Positions 51,225-59,578 of a stretch of DNA of 64,000 nt are shown in pieces. Within the stretch, counting starts at the first letter, position 1. Every line of letters begins with the position of its first letter. A program made the translations under genes and the position numbers. This DNA is from Pseudomonadota bacterium (GTDB taxonomy: Bacteria > Pseudomonadota > Gammaproteobacteria > Pseudomonadales > Moraxellaceae). The stretch is from contig JAJZBU010000002.1 in the NCBI GenBank assembly GCA_021851865.1, positions 62,001-126,000 on the forward strand. Reading direction: 5' to 3'. Below the pieces are notes generated by a model. That model did not search any database, was not told where the DNA came from, and worked only from the letters and a program-made list of their open reading frames with translations.

Positions 51225-51890
51225 TCAGGGTTTTTTACGCATGCCGATACTGACGATACCCTGTTCCTGCAGGCGTTCCTTGGCCGCCGCCGCCGCCGCC
51301 GCGTCCTGGAAAGGACCGGTGATGACGCGATACCAGGCGGACAGGCCATCGACCGGGACCGCCTGAATCGTCGCCGACAGGCCGAGCATGAGGATTTGTG
51401 CGCGGCGTTGGTCGGCTTCTGCCCGGGTATGAAAAGAACCGCTTTGCAGGATGTAGGCGGTGTGCTCATGCGGCGTCGGCGCCTCCTCCGTTGCGGTGGC
51501 GTTTGCCGCTGCATCCGCGGGTGCAGCGGCAGGCGGCGTGACGGCGGCCGGTGGCGGGCTGGCAGCAGGTGTCGGTGTCGGCGCATGGGCCGGTGTTCCC
51601 GGCGTCGTCGCGGCGACCGGGGGTTGGTGCGACAGGATGTTGTAGAAATCGAAATGCGGCGTCGGTGTCGGCGTCGCCGACCCATCGCCGTTATCGGCTT
51701 CGCTGGCGTGAGATGCGGCGCTCACGCTACTAGCGCAGGCAGTCGCCGGTCGATCGATGACGGCACACCACAGCCAAGTCAGTACACCGCCGATCAGCAC
51801 GCCGGTGAGTAGCCAAAGCATGCCGCCCAGCAAGCGCGGTGGCGGGGGCGGATTGGTGCGCGGCGTCGCGCCGCGGGAGCTTGGAGGCAT
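51225..51890 (-). CDS. SPOR-domain membrane protein (FtsN-like)
   Basis: A 221-residue bitopic protein: a short Pro-rich cytoplasmic N-terminus, a transmembrane helix at about 22-45 (MLWLLTGVLIGGVLTWLWCAV), a long low-complexity Ala/Pro/Thr periplasmic linker (about 70-140) and a C-terminal SPOR domain (about 145-218, YILQSGSFHTRAEADQRRAQ, VITGPFQDAAAAAAAKERL) that binds denuded septal glycan. Position between argS and hslV is where Pseudomonas has its FtsN-like protein. It starts 14 nt after argS. Confidence 0.88.
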   Translation of the reverse strand: MPPSSRGATPRTNPPPPPRLLGGMLWLLTGVLIGGVLTWLWCAVIDRPATACASSVSAASHASEADNGDGSATPTPTPHFDFYNILSHQPPVAATTPGTPAHAPTPTPAASPPPAAVTPPAAAPADAAANATATEEAPTPHEHTAYILQSGSFHTRAEADQRRAQILMLGLSATIQAVPVDGLSAWYRVITGPFQDAAAAAAAKERLQEQGIVSIGMRKKP

Positions 51891-51904
51891 GCTGGTTCCT
51901 GTGT

Positions 51905-53677
51905 TTACATCTGGGTGGGGGCCTGCACGCCGAGCAGGGCCAGGCCATTGCGCAGGACCTGAGCGGTGGCGGCGCAGAGCAGCAGTCGGGCGTCGCGAAG
52001 ATCGACGGCTTCGACGAGAACCTTGGTGGCGTTGTACCAGGCGTGGAATTCGCCAGCCAGCTCGCGCAGTTCATGCGCGAGCTGATGCGGTTCACGATCC
52101 TTGGTGGCGCGCGCCAGCAGGGCCGGAAAAGCCAGAACGCGGCGGATGAGAGGATCTTCGGCGGCGCTGAGGAGGTGAAGATCGGCGCGCGTCAGATCGG
52201 GATGGATCGACTCTGCTTCTAGGCGCGCAAAGAGCGAGCAGACGCGCGCGTGCGCGTACTGAATGTAATAAAGGGGATTGTCCTTGCTCTGCGAGGTTGC
52301 CAGCGCCAGGTCGAAGTCGATGTGTTGCTCCGACTTGCGCACGATGTAGTAAAAGCGGGCGGCGTCGTTGCCGACTTCCTGGCGCAGTTCGCGCAGGCTG
52401 ATGAATTGCCCGGAACGGGAGGACATCTGCACCTGTTCATCGCCGCGCCACAGGGTGACGAATTGCACCAGACGCACTTCGAGGCGGTCGCTGTCGAGCC
52501 CCAGGGCCTTGAGCGCGGCGCGCACGCGGGCGATGTAGCCGTGGTGATCGGCGCCCCAGATGTCGATGATGCGGTCAGCGCCGCGCTCGAATTTGTCGAG
52601 ATGGTAGGCGACGTCCGAGGCGAAATAGGTGGACTGCCCATTGTCGCGGACCAGCACGCGATCCTTGTCATCGCCGAAGGCGGTGGCGCGGAACCAGAGA
52701 GCGCCGTTTTGTTCATAGGTGGCGCCGGCGGCGCGCAGGCGATCGAGAGCCCGCTGCAAGGCGTGGCTATCGACCAGGGAACGCTCCGAGTACCAGCGGT
52801 CATAGTGCACGCCGAACTCCGCCAGATCATCGCGGATGTCGTCGAGGATGGTGTCGAGAGCGTGTTTGAAAAATAGTTCGTAGTCCGCTTGGCCGAGCAG
52901 TTCCTGGCTGCGGCTGATGAGGTCGTCGATATGAGCTTCCTTGTCACCGCTGACGACCACGCCCTGCGCGTCCTTGACCTCATCGGCAGCGACGTCGGCG
53001 AAGAGTTCGCCGCTGGCGCGGCGCATGCGGTCGCCTTCGCGTTCCTGCACGACCCGGGCCATGTCACGCACATAGTCGCCGCGGTAGGCGTTGCTCGGGA
53101 AGGGGAAGATCTCGCCGCACAGTTCGAGATAGCGCAGATAGGTGCTGGTGGCGAGGATGTTCATCTGCCGACCGGCGTCATTGACGTAGTATTCGCGTTG
53201 CACGCGATAGCCCTGCGCCGCCAGCATGTTGGCGACGGTCATGCCATAAGCGGCACCGCGCCCGTGCCCGACGTGCAGGGATGAGGTCGGGTTGGCCGAG
53301 ACGAATTCGATCTGGATGGTCTGGCCGGCGCCTTCCTGGCTGTGCCCATACGCTTCCCCCTGCGCCAGAACCTGCAACAGCCCCTGGCGTGCGGCGCTTT
53401 CATCGACCCGGAAATTGATGAATCCCGGGCCGGCGATGTCGATAGCTACGATGCTGGCATCGGACGGCAGTGCCGCCACCAATTGTGTCGCCAAGTCACG
53501 TGGGCGCAGGCCGGCGGCTTTGCCGTAGACCAGGGCGATATTGCTGGCCCAATCACCGTGCGCCGGATCGCGGCAACGCTCGACCAGGAAAGCCGGCTGG
53601 CTGTCGCAGGTCAGCTGACCCTGCTGCCGGAGCTGGGAGAGAGCTTGGCTAAGGAGGTTTTCTATGCGTGTCTTCAT
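51905..53677 (-). CDS. argS: Arginyl-tRNA synthetase
   Basis: A 590-residue class I synthetase. The N-terminal additional domain is followed by the HIGH-type motif ANPTSSLHVGHGRGAAYG, VNDAGRQMNILATS and GADHHGYIARVRAALKALG; the KMSKS position reads QMSSRSGQF, a usual ArgRS variation. The C-terminal anticodon domain includes YIQYAHARVCSLFARLE. The start is uncertain: ATG 53677 begins the homology, and GTG 53698 in frame is possible. A TACAAT at about 53728-53733 on this strand may be its -10. Confidence 0.95.
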   Translation of the reverse strand: MKTRIENLLSQALSQLRQQGQLTCDSQPAFLVERCRDPAHGDWASNIALVYGKAAGLRPRDLATQLVAALPSDASIVAIDIAGPGFINFRVDESAARQGLLQVLAQGEAYGHSQEGAGQTIQIEFVSANPTSSLHVGHGRGAAYGMTVANMLAAQGYRVQREYYVNDAGRQMNILATSTYLRYLELCGEIFPFPSNAYRGDYVRDMARVVQEREGDRMRRASGELFADVAADEVKDAQGVVVSGDKEAHIDDLISRSQELLGQADYELFFKHALDTILDDIRDDLAEFGVHYDRWYSERSLVDSHALQRALDRLRAAGATYEQNGALWFRATAFGDDKDRVLVRDNGQSTYFASDVAYHLDKFERGADRIIDIWGADHHGYIARVRAALKALGLDSDRLEVRLVQFVTLWRGDEQVQMSSRSGQFISLRELRQEVGNDAARFYYIVRKSEQHIDFDLALATSQSKDNPLYYIQYAHARVCSLFARLEAESIHPDLTRADLHLLSAAEDPLIRRVLAFPALLARATKDREPHQLAHELRELAGEFHAWYNATKVLVEAVDLRDARLLLCAATAQVLRNGLALLGVQAPTQM

Positions 53678-53763
53678 TGTTTCATGGTGTCGGGGCACCG
53701 GCTCCGCAGATCAGACCAGGACGCGCTATTGTAATGTAGGTGATGGCCTTGTTGTCAGCTACT

Positions 53764-55977
53764 TCAGGAAAGATCTTGCGGATCGACGTCGATCCAGCAG
53801 CGCAGGTGCGCGGGACGAGCTTCGTTCAGCCGCTGTTGCAAGGAGGCAAGAGCCGTGTGCAGGGCCTGTCGCGAGGGGCTTTGCAGCAACAGATGCGCGC
53901 GAAAGTCACCGGCTTTGCGTTCGATCGGGGCGGGCATGGCGCCAAAGGGTGCGATCTCTGCGGGTAAGCGCTGCGCCAGTTCGGCGAGATAGCTCTGCGC
54001 CTGCTCGCCGTCGCGGCCTTGCGCGATGAGCAGGGCCTGGTGGCCGAAGGGGGGCAGACCCATGGCGGCGCGTTCATCGAGCAAGGCGGCGGCGAAGGAC
54101 TCGTAACCGGCGTCGACCAGCGTCTGCAGCAGGGGGTGATCGCTGCAGTGGGTCTGCAGCAGCACCTCGCCGGGATGATCGCCGCGGCCGGCGCGGCCGG
54201 CGACCTGGATGACGAGCTGGGCACAGCGTTCGAGGGCACGAAAGTCGCTGGCGAAGAGGGCCGCGTCGATGTCGACGATGACGACGAGGGTGACGGCGGC
54301 GAAGTGATGCCCTTTGGCCAGCATCTGGGTGCCGAGCAGGATGCCGGGTTCGTGGCGGTGGATGCTCTGCAGGGTGTGTTCGAGCTCACGCGGCGAGCGG
54401 ATGCTGTCGCGATCGATGCGCCAGAGGGGGTGATGGGGAAAACGTTGCGCCAGCATCTCCTGCAATTTTTCGGTGCCGATGCCGAGCGGGCGCAGATCCT
54501 GACTGCCACAGGCGGCGCAACGCTGCGGCAGGGGCTGGCTGATGCCGCAATGATGGCAGATGACGCGACCGAGGCGGCGGTGCCAGACCGGCGTCGTCGA
54601 GCAACGCGGGCAAGGCAGGCGCCAGCCGCAGTCATGGCAGAGGAGAACGGGGGCATAACCACGGCGGTTGAGGAAAACGAGCACCTGATGCGCGGCGTCG
54701 AGGTGCTCTTGCAGGCGCAGCAGGACGCTCTCCGCCATGCCTTCGCACAGCGGCTGGTGGCGCAGATCGAGCAGACGCAGCGCCGGTGGCGGATGGCGAT
54801 TGGAGCGATGTTGCAGGCGCAGCAGACGATAACGGCCGCGTTGGGCATTGTGCAGGGATTCCAGCGCCGGCGTCGCCGAGCCTAGGACGATGGGGATCTT
54901 CTCGATGCGAGCGCGGACCACGGCGAGATCGCGGGCGTGATAACGAAAGCCGTCGCCCTGTTTGAACGAAGGGTCATGTTCTTCGTCGACGATGATGATG
55001 CCGAGGCGCGGCAGGGGTGTGAAAAGTGCCGAGCGCGTGCCGACGACGATGCCGACGTGACCCGCCCGCGCCTGCTGCCAGGCGTGCAGGCGTTCGCGGT
55101 CGGACAGGCCGGAGTGCAGTCCGAGGACGGGGCAGAGAAAGCGTTGTCGAAAGCGCTGCAGGGTCTGCGGCGTCAGGCTGATCTCGGGGATCAGCACCAG
55201 CGCTTGCTGACCGCGCTCGAGCAGGCGTTCGATGATCTGCAGATAGACCTCGGTCTTGCCCGAGCCGGTGACGCCAGCGAGCAGGCTCACCTGAAAACCG
55301 GTGTCGGCGAGCACACTGTCGCGCGCGTGCGCCTGTTCGGCGTTCGCCGGCAGGGCGCTTTCCGCCAAGCCGCAGAGCACGGGCGGGGGCGGGGCGCTGG
55401 CCCTCTGTTCGGCGTAGCCGCGCTTTTCCAGAGCGCGCAGATCGCGCGTCGTGATGCCGAGGACTTGTGCCATCTGCGCGCTCAGGCCGGCGCTCTCTTC
55501 GCGCAGGGACTGCCAGGCGAGTCGCTGGCGCGGCGCTGTCCGTAAAAGATCGGGTTGGCCGAGGCGCCCGAGAGCCGTTTCATACCAGCGCAACTCGGGA
55601 GCTATTTGTGCGCTCTCGCCCTGACGTAACAGGACAGGCAGCGCCTGAAACAGGACTTCGCCGGCGGGATGCCGGTAATAGTCGGCAGCAAACTGCGCTA
55701 GTTCGAGGAGGGCTGGCGTCAACACCGCTTCCTCATCGAGGATGGCGTCGATCGCGCGCAGATCGCGCGGGTGTCCGTCGCTGCTGGCGTGCAGAGCGGT
55801 GACCAGGGCGGTGACCAGGCGTCGGCCAAAATTCACGCGCACGCGCATGCCGATGCGGAGGCGAGCGTGTTCCTGAGGCGTGACGCGATAGTCGAAAGCC
55901 TGCCACAGCGGCAGCGCGACGACGACTTGAATGCAGGGGGTGGGCAACGCGACGGCCTCCTGACGCGATATCGACAT
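53764..55977 (-). CDS. priA: Primosomal replication restart helicase PriA
   Basis: A 737-residue superfamily 2 helicase that recognises forked DNA and reloads DnaB. The 3'-end-binding N-terminal domain starts CIQVVVALPLWQAFDYRVTP. Walker A is LAGVTGSGKTEVYLQIIERL, Walker B IIVDEEHDPSFKQGDG, and the inserted zinc domain shows CHDCGWRLPCPRC with CHHCGISQPLPQRCAACG. The start at 55977 depends on GGAGAGG (55986-55992), which belongs to the end of an adjacent IS200/IS605-type remnant. Confidence 0.96.
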   Translation of the reverse strand: MSISRQEAVALPTPCIQVVVALPLWQAFDYRVTPQEHARLRIGMRVRVNFGRRLVTALVTALHASSDGHPRDLRAIDAILDEEAVLTPALLELAQFAADYYRHPAGEVLFQALPVLLRQGESAQIAPELRWYETALGRLGQPDLLRTAPRQRLAWQSLREESAGLSAQMAQVLGITTRDLRALEKRGYAEQRASAPPPPVLCGLAESALPANAEQAHARDSVLADTGFQVSLLAGVTGSGKTEVYLQIIERLLERGQQALVLIPEISLTPQTLQRFRQRFLCPVLGLHSGLSDRERLHAWQQARAGHVGIVVGTRSALFTPLPRLGIIIVDEEHDPSFKQGDGFRYHARDLAVVRARIEKIPIVLGSATPALESLHNAQRGRYRLLRLQHRSNRHPPPALRLLDLRHQPLCEGMAESVLLRLQEHLDAAHQVLVFLNRRGYAPVLLCHDCGWRLPCPRCSTTPVWHRRLGRVICHHCGISQPLPQRCAACGSQDLRPLGIGTEKLQEMLAQRFPHHPLWRIDRDSIRSPRELEHTLQSIHRHEPGILLGTQMLAKGHHFAAVTLVVIVDIDAALFASDFRALERCAQLVIQVAGRAGRGDHPGEVLLQTHCSDHPLLQTLVDAGYESFAAALLDERAAMGLPPFGHQALLIAQGRDGEQAQSYLAELAQRLPAEIAPFGAMPAPIERKAGDFRAHLLLQSPSRQALHTALASLQQRLNEARPAHLRCWIDVDPQDLS

Positions 55978-55978
55978 G

Positions 55979-56012
55979 TTGACATCCTCTCCGCCTTAAA
56001 GGATAGAGATTC
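55979..56012 (-). mobile_element. Right end of a degraded IS200/IS605-family element
   Basis: On the minus strand the stop of the tnpB remnant is followed by a terminus of the form CTCTATCCTTTAAGGCGGAG then AGGATGTCAA, closely resembling the subterminal palindrome and GGATGTCAA end of IS605/IS1341-type insertion sequences. The palindrome is eroded (only CCTTTAAGG remains perfect). The end abuts the priA start codon. No left end, tnpA or intact tnpB is present. Confidence 0.72.
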
Positions 56013-56142
56013 CTGCAGCTAGACGCTCATGTCCGAGCGCGAGAATGTTGCTTGCGGCGTTGATGTCGCGGTCGTGGAGTATACCGCGCTGGGGTACGAG
56101 TGGACCGTGGCGGGTCAAGTTAAGAATCGCGGTTGCTACCAT
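55996..56142 (-). pseudogene. tnpB: tnpB (IS605 OrfB) C-terminal remnant
   Basis: The 48 codons before the stop end in PQRGILHDRDINAASNILAL and GHERLAAGISIL, the C-terminal signature of TnpB, the RNA-guided nuclease of IS200/IS605 elements. The zinc-finger cysteines expected just before HDRD (CPxCG) read VPQRG, so the finger is destroyed and most of the gene is missing. The stretch 56143-56310 upstream holds only a 64-codon minus frame without recognisable similarity; I see no other gene there. It can still carry a fragment of the element's guide-RNA region. Confidence 0.78.
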
Positions 56143-56310
56143 CGAAAGATAATTCGACCTTCAGCCACCGGCGACCTGCCCTTCAACCCTACCGCCGATG
56201 CATCCACTGCGCAGCAGAGTGACACCGTTTTCATGCTCGGGGGCGTCGGCCTGCTTCCATGACGGTTAAGGTCTTGGCTACCAACGTAGTGATCCTTCTT
56301 CGCCGCTGTT

Positions 56311-56338
56311 ATTATAGACAGCTTAAACAAACGGTCAA
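56311..56338 (-). promoter_or_regulatory. Strong sigma-70 promoter pointing to priA
   Basis: On the minus strand TTGACC (56333-56338), 16 nt, then a perfect TATAAT (56311-56316). Initiation near 56304 would give a 327-nt leader through the tnpB remnant to priA. No other gene on this strand lies between. Confidence 0.65.
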
Positions 56339-56444
56339 CGGCATGCTTATATCCCTGGCCAACCCCTAAAAAAAATGGGGTCGATGGAAACGGCAGGGCT
56401 TTACGCGCAAACGTGATAACAGACTTGCGGCGTCATGCTTCCGG

Positions 56445-56473
56445 CTGACGATCGCGAGCCGGATTGCTATGAT
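56445..56473 (+). promoter_or_regulatory. Candidate sigma-70 promoter for the methyltransferase-kinase pair
   Basis: CTGACG (56445-56450), a 17-nt spacer and TATGAT (56468-56473), with predicted initiation near 56480 and the start codon at 56507. Consensus match only. Confidence 0.5.
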
Positions 56474-56506
56474 GAAGCCTTCAGGGTGTGATGTGGTGAG
56501 GATGCT

Positions 56507-57130
56507 ATGGGACAAGCCGAAATCGAGCGCTGGGAACAGCGCTACAAGACCGAGACCTATGTCTTTGGCAAGACCGCGAATGCTTTTCTGCAGCGCGCTG
56601 CAAGCCATCTGCCGGCGGCCAGTCGGGTGCTCGCCGTCGCCGATGGCGAAGGGCGCAATGGCGTCTGGCTGGCGGCACAAGGGCATCAGGTCTGTGCTGT
56701 CGAGGCTTCGCCTTCGGCCCAGAACAAAGCCCGTCGCCTCGCCGAGGAGCAAGGGGTGCAGCTGGAGCTGATCGAGGCCGATCTGCTCACCTGGGAATGG
56801 CCACGCGAGGCCTTCGATGCCGTGGTGGCTATTTTCATCCAGTTCGCGACGCCGCCGCAGCGCGCTTATCTATTCGCCGCCATGCAGGCGGCTTTGCGGC
56901 CGGGGGGATATCTGTTGTTGCAGGGGTATGGCCTGGAGCAGCTGCAGCATCGCACGGGAGGCCCGTCACAGCCTGAGCAGCTGTACACCCGGGAGCTTCT
57001 GCGCGCCGCTTTCGCCGATTTTGAACTGATCGAATTGCGTGAGTACGAAGCCGAGATCGATGAAGGGCCAGGTCATGCTGGCCGATCGGCGCTGATCGAT
57101 CTGGTCGCGCGCCGACCTCTGTCGCGGTGA
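56507..57130 (+). CDS. Class I SAM-dependent methyltransferase (TehB-like)
   Basis: A 207-residue methyltransferase. It starts with ERWEQRYKTETYVFGKTANA, a pattern of the TehB/thiopurine-methyltransferase-like group, and shows the SAM motif VLAVADGEGRNGVWLAAQGH, acidic loop VEASPSAQNKARR and motif IV AFDAVVAIFIQFATPP. The substrate is unknown. Its stop overlaps the kinase start by 4 nt (GTGA), implying translational coupling. Confidence 0.85.
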   Translation: MGQAEIERWEQRYKTETYVFGKTANAFLQRAASHLPAASRVLAVADGEGRNGVWLAAQGHQVCAVEASPSAQNKARRLAEEQGVQLELIEADLLTWEWPREAFDAVVAIFIQFATPPQRAYLFAAMQAALRPGGYLLLQGYGLEQLQHRTGGPSQPEQLYTRELLRAAFADFELIELREYEAEIDEGPGHAGRSALIDLVARRPLSR

Positions 57131-58557
57131 GTGAGCTGGCGGCGATGGGAGGAGCGGACTCCCCGGATCTGCAGGTCCAGGGCTATCGCATCGAGGCTTG
57201 GCTCGCCGATGGCGGCATGGCCTCGGTTTTCGCTGCTTGGCAGCTGTCCTTGCAAAGGCGCGTCGCGCTCAAGGTTTTGCGCTCTCTCGAGGGTGATCTG
57301 GCACAACGCTTCCAGCGTGAGGCGAGGCTGCTGGCGACCCTCAGTCATCGCCACGTGTCGACCATCTATGACGTCGGCCGTCTCGACGACGGTCGTCCCT
57401 TTCTCGCGATGGAGCTCCTGCCCGGCGGCAGTTTGCGCCAGCGGCTGGCGGGGGCGCCCTTGCGTGAGCAGGAGGTCAGGCTGTGGGCCATCGCCCTGGT
57501 CGATGCGCTCGCCGCCGTGCACGCCTGCGGCGTCATTCATCGCGATATCAAGCCGGGTAATATTCTATTTCGCGACGATGGCACGCCCGTGCTCTGCGAT
57601 TTCGGCGTCGCGCTCGAGGATGAGCGCGGCGTCGATGTGACGCGTACCGGCGTCATGGTTGGCAGTCCCGCTTACAGCAGCCCGGAGCAGGCGGCCGGCC
57701 GACGTCTCGATGCGCGCAGCGATCAGTACAGCCTTGGGGTCGTGCTGCTCGAGTGCCTGCTCGGTCACAACCCCTTTCGCGGCGACGACTATGGCAGCAC
57801 GCTCATGCGCCAGCTGCAGATGCCGCCGCCGCGTCTGCCGCCGGCCCTGGCGCCCTGGCAGAGCATCATCGATCGTCTTTTGGCGAAAGAGGCGGAAGAG
57901 CGTTATGCCGATCTCTCGACCCTGGCGCAGGCACTACAGCAACTGACGGTGAGCGACACCAGCATCGTCCACGTCGCCTCGCCGGATGTCGATGAGACCG
58001 TCACCCGCCAGTCGCCGCTCGCGGTGAGCCGAAGCGAGCCGCCGGCAGTGTCGACGCCAAGACGGCAGGAACGTCGGCGCTGGCGCTGGCGTTATGTTGG
58101 GCTTTTGCTGGTGCTGGTGTCGATCTGGCCGGCGGTGCAGGAGTATCGTCTGCAACGCTGGCTGCATCGCGCCGACGCCCGCATGGAGGCGGGACAGTTG
58201 TTGCAGCCGGTGCATGATTCGGCCCTGTTCTACTATCGCCGGGTGCTCGCCCTGCGTCCGGGCAATGACCACGCTCTCGCCGCTGTGGCGCGTATGGCGC
58301 GCGGGTATCGCGACGCGGCGCTGCTCGAGGCTTCAAGGCATCGTTGGCGGGCGGCGCAGAATGATCTGCAGCAGGCATTGACGGTGACTCCCGACGCCGT
58401 CGATCTGCTCGCCTTGCGTGAGCGACTGCTGCAGGAACAGCAGGTTGATCAGGCGAAGCATGGGCGCAGCGCGCCGGTGGCGCAGCATTCGGGGCACCAC
58501 GCCGGCCAACGCGCCAACTGGCCGCCGCACTGGCTGCGCCGCTGGATCGGTGGTTGA
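57127..58557 (+). CDS. Transmembrane Ser/Thr protein kinase (Hanks type)
   Basis: A 476-residue eukaryotic-like kinase. Subdomains: glycine loop LADGGMASVFAAWQ, ATP lysine VALKVLRSL, catalytic loop VIHRDIKPGNILFRDD, DFGVALED, and activation segment GSPAYSSPEQAAGRRLDARS. A transmembrane helix lies at about 320-338 (YVGLLLVLVSIWPAV). The short C-terminal part (about 345-440) looks like two or three TPR-type helices (ALFYYRRVLALRPGNDHALA), not PASTA repeats. The GTG start overlaps the methyltransferase stop; ATG 57145 is an alternative. Target proteins are unknown. Confidence 0.9.
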   Translation: MSELAAMGGADSPDLQVQGYRIEAWLADGGMASVFAAWQLSLQRRVALKVLRSLEGDLAQRFQREARLLATLSHRHVSTIYDVGRLDDGRPFLAMELLPGGSLRQRLAGAPLREQEVRLWAIALVDALAAVHACGVIHRDIKPGNILFRDDGTPVLCDFGVALEDERGVDVTRTGVMVGSPAYSSPEQAAGRRLDARSDQYSLGVVLLECLLGHNPFRGDDYGSTLMRQLQMPPPRLPPALAPWQSIIDRLLAKEAEERYADLSTLAQALQQLTVSDTSIVHVASPDVDETVTRQSPLAVSRSEPPAVSTPRRQERRRWRWRYVGLLLVLVSIWPAVQEYRLQRWLHRADARMEAGQLLQPVHDSALFYYRRVLALRPGNDHALAAVARMARGYRDAALLEASRHRWRAAQNDLQQALTVTPDAVDLLALRERLLQEQQVDQAKHGRSAPVAQHSGHHAGQRANWPPHWLRRWIGG

Positions 58558-58558
58558 C

Positions 58559-59482
58559 TCAGGTGGCGCCGCTGGCGTCGCCGGCTGCTGCCGCTGGCGC
58601 CTCGATGCTGCGCGCTTGCGAGATGAAGCCTTGCAGATAGGAGCGTGCGGTATCGCTATGACGCCATCCGAGATGAATCTGTTTGGCCAGTCCAGTCGCG
58701 CCCAAACGAACGGCGCAAAGCGGTAGATGGGCGCGATACTCTTCGACCAGCCAACGAGGTAGAGCGGCGACGCCGCGACCGCAGGCGACCATTTGCAGCA
58801 GGATGTCGGTGGTCTCGATCGTCTGATGACGGCGCGGCGAGACGCCAGCTGGGCGTAGGAAGAGCTGGAAGATGTCGAGGCGCGAGGTGTCGACGGGATA
58901 GCTGATCAGCGTCTGGTCGCTGAGGTCGTCGGGTTCGATCCAGGCGCGTTGCGCATAGGGGTGCGCGCTATCGACCACCAGCACCTGCTCATAGTCGAAG
59001 ACCGGCTGGAAGACTAGGCCGGCGCGGGTCACCGGGTCGGGAGTGACCAGCAGGTCGATCTCGTAGTGCAGCAAGGCTTCGACGCCGCCGAATTGAAAGC
59101 GTTGCCGAACATCGATATCGACGTCCGGCCACGCCTTCAGATAGGGATCGACCACTTTCAGCAACCAGCGGTAGCAGGGATGACACTCCATGCCGATGCG
59201 CAGATGACCGCTCAGGCCACGTGCGAGATGCGCCAGCCGGGTCTCGACGTCCTCGAATTGCGGCAGAACCCGCGTCGCCAAATCCATCAGCTCACGGCCG
59301 GCCGCGGTCGGGTGCAGTTGTCGACCTTCGCGCCGCCAGAGATCGGTGCCGATCTGCTCTTCCAGCTTGCGGATGCTGTGTGTGAGCGCTGACTGGGTCA
59401 GGCAGAGGCTGGTCGCAGCGGCGGTGAGGGAGCCTTGCCGCGCGAGTTCGCGCAGGATGGAGAGGTGGTGGCGCTCGATCAT
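58559..59482 (-). CDS. metR: LysR-type regulator MetR
   Basis: A 307-residue LysR regulator: N-terminal winged HTH (ILRELARQGSLTAAATSLCL, TQSALTHSIRKLEEQIG) and a ligand domain that binds homocysteine in MetR. The segment HLRIGMECHPCYRWLLKVVD is typical of MetR. It is divergent from metE with a 96-nt gap, its classical arrangement, where it activates metE and represses itself. It ends 1 nt after the convergent kinase gene, leaving no room for a terminator. Confidence 0.93.
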   Translation of the reverse strand: MIERHHLSILRELARQGSLTAAATSLCLTQSALTHSIRKLEEQIGTDLWRREGRQLHPTAAGRELMDLATRVLPQFEDVETRLAHLARGLSGHLRIGMECHPCYRWLLKVVDPYLKAWPDVDIDVRQRFQFGGVEALLHYEIDLLVTPDPVTRAGLVFQPVFDYEQVLVVDSAHPYAQRAWIEPDDLSDQTLISYPVDTSRLDIFQLFLRPAGVSPRRHQTIETTDILLQMVACGRGVAALPRWLVEEYRAHLPLCAVRLGATGLAKQIHLGWRHSDTARSYLQGFISQARSIEAPAAAAGDASGAT

Positions 59483-59485
59483 CGA

Positions 59486-59498
59486 TGAATTTTTCTCA
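59486..59498. promoter_or_regulatory. Putative MetR operator
   Basis: TGAATTTTTCTCA fits the MetR dyad TGAA-N5-TTCA with one mismatch. It lies 3 nt upstream of the metR start, in the metR-metE intergenic region, a location suited to autorepression. A further palindrome TGATT...AATCA spans about 59507-59529. Confidence 0.45.
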
Positions 59499-59578
59499 TT
59501 GAATGCTGATTTAATACCATTTTTAATCATGATCTCGCAAGGCTAGCATGGCGGTCATCTTTAATTCTGGGGTTGGCC

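Noticed and set aside
56136-56330. Minus-strand 64-codon frame upstream of the tnpB remnant as a gene
   Set aside because: No ribosome binding site, no recognisable motif, and it overlaps the decayed element; treated as part of the remnant region.
56361-56380. CCCCTAAAAAAAATGGGG as an intrinsic terminator
   Set aside because: The arms are only 4-5 bp with an A-run loop and no adjacent T-run outside the stem; no gene ends just before it on either strand.
59483-59578. Cobalamin riboswitch controlling metE
   Set aside because: The 96-nt gap is too short for the aptamer and contains no B12 box; MetR control explains the arrangement.
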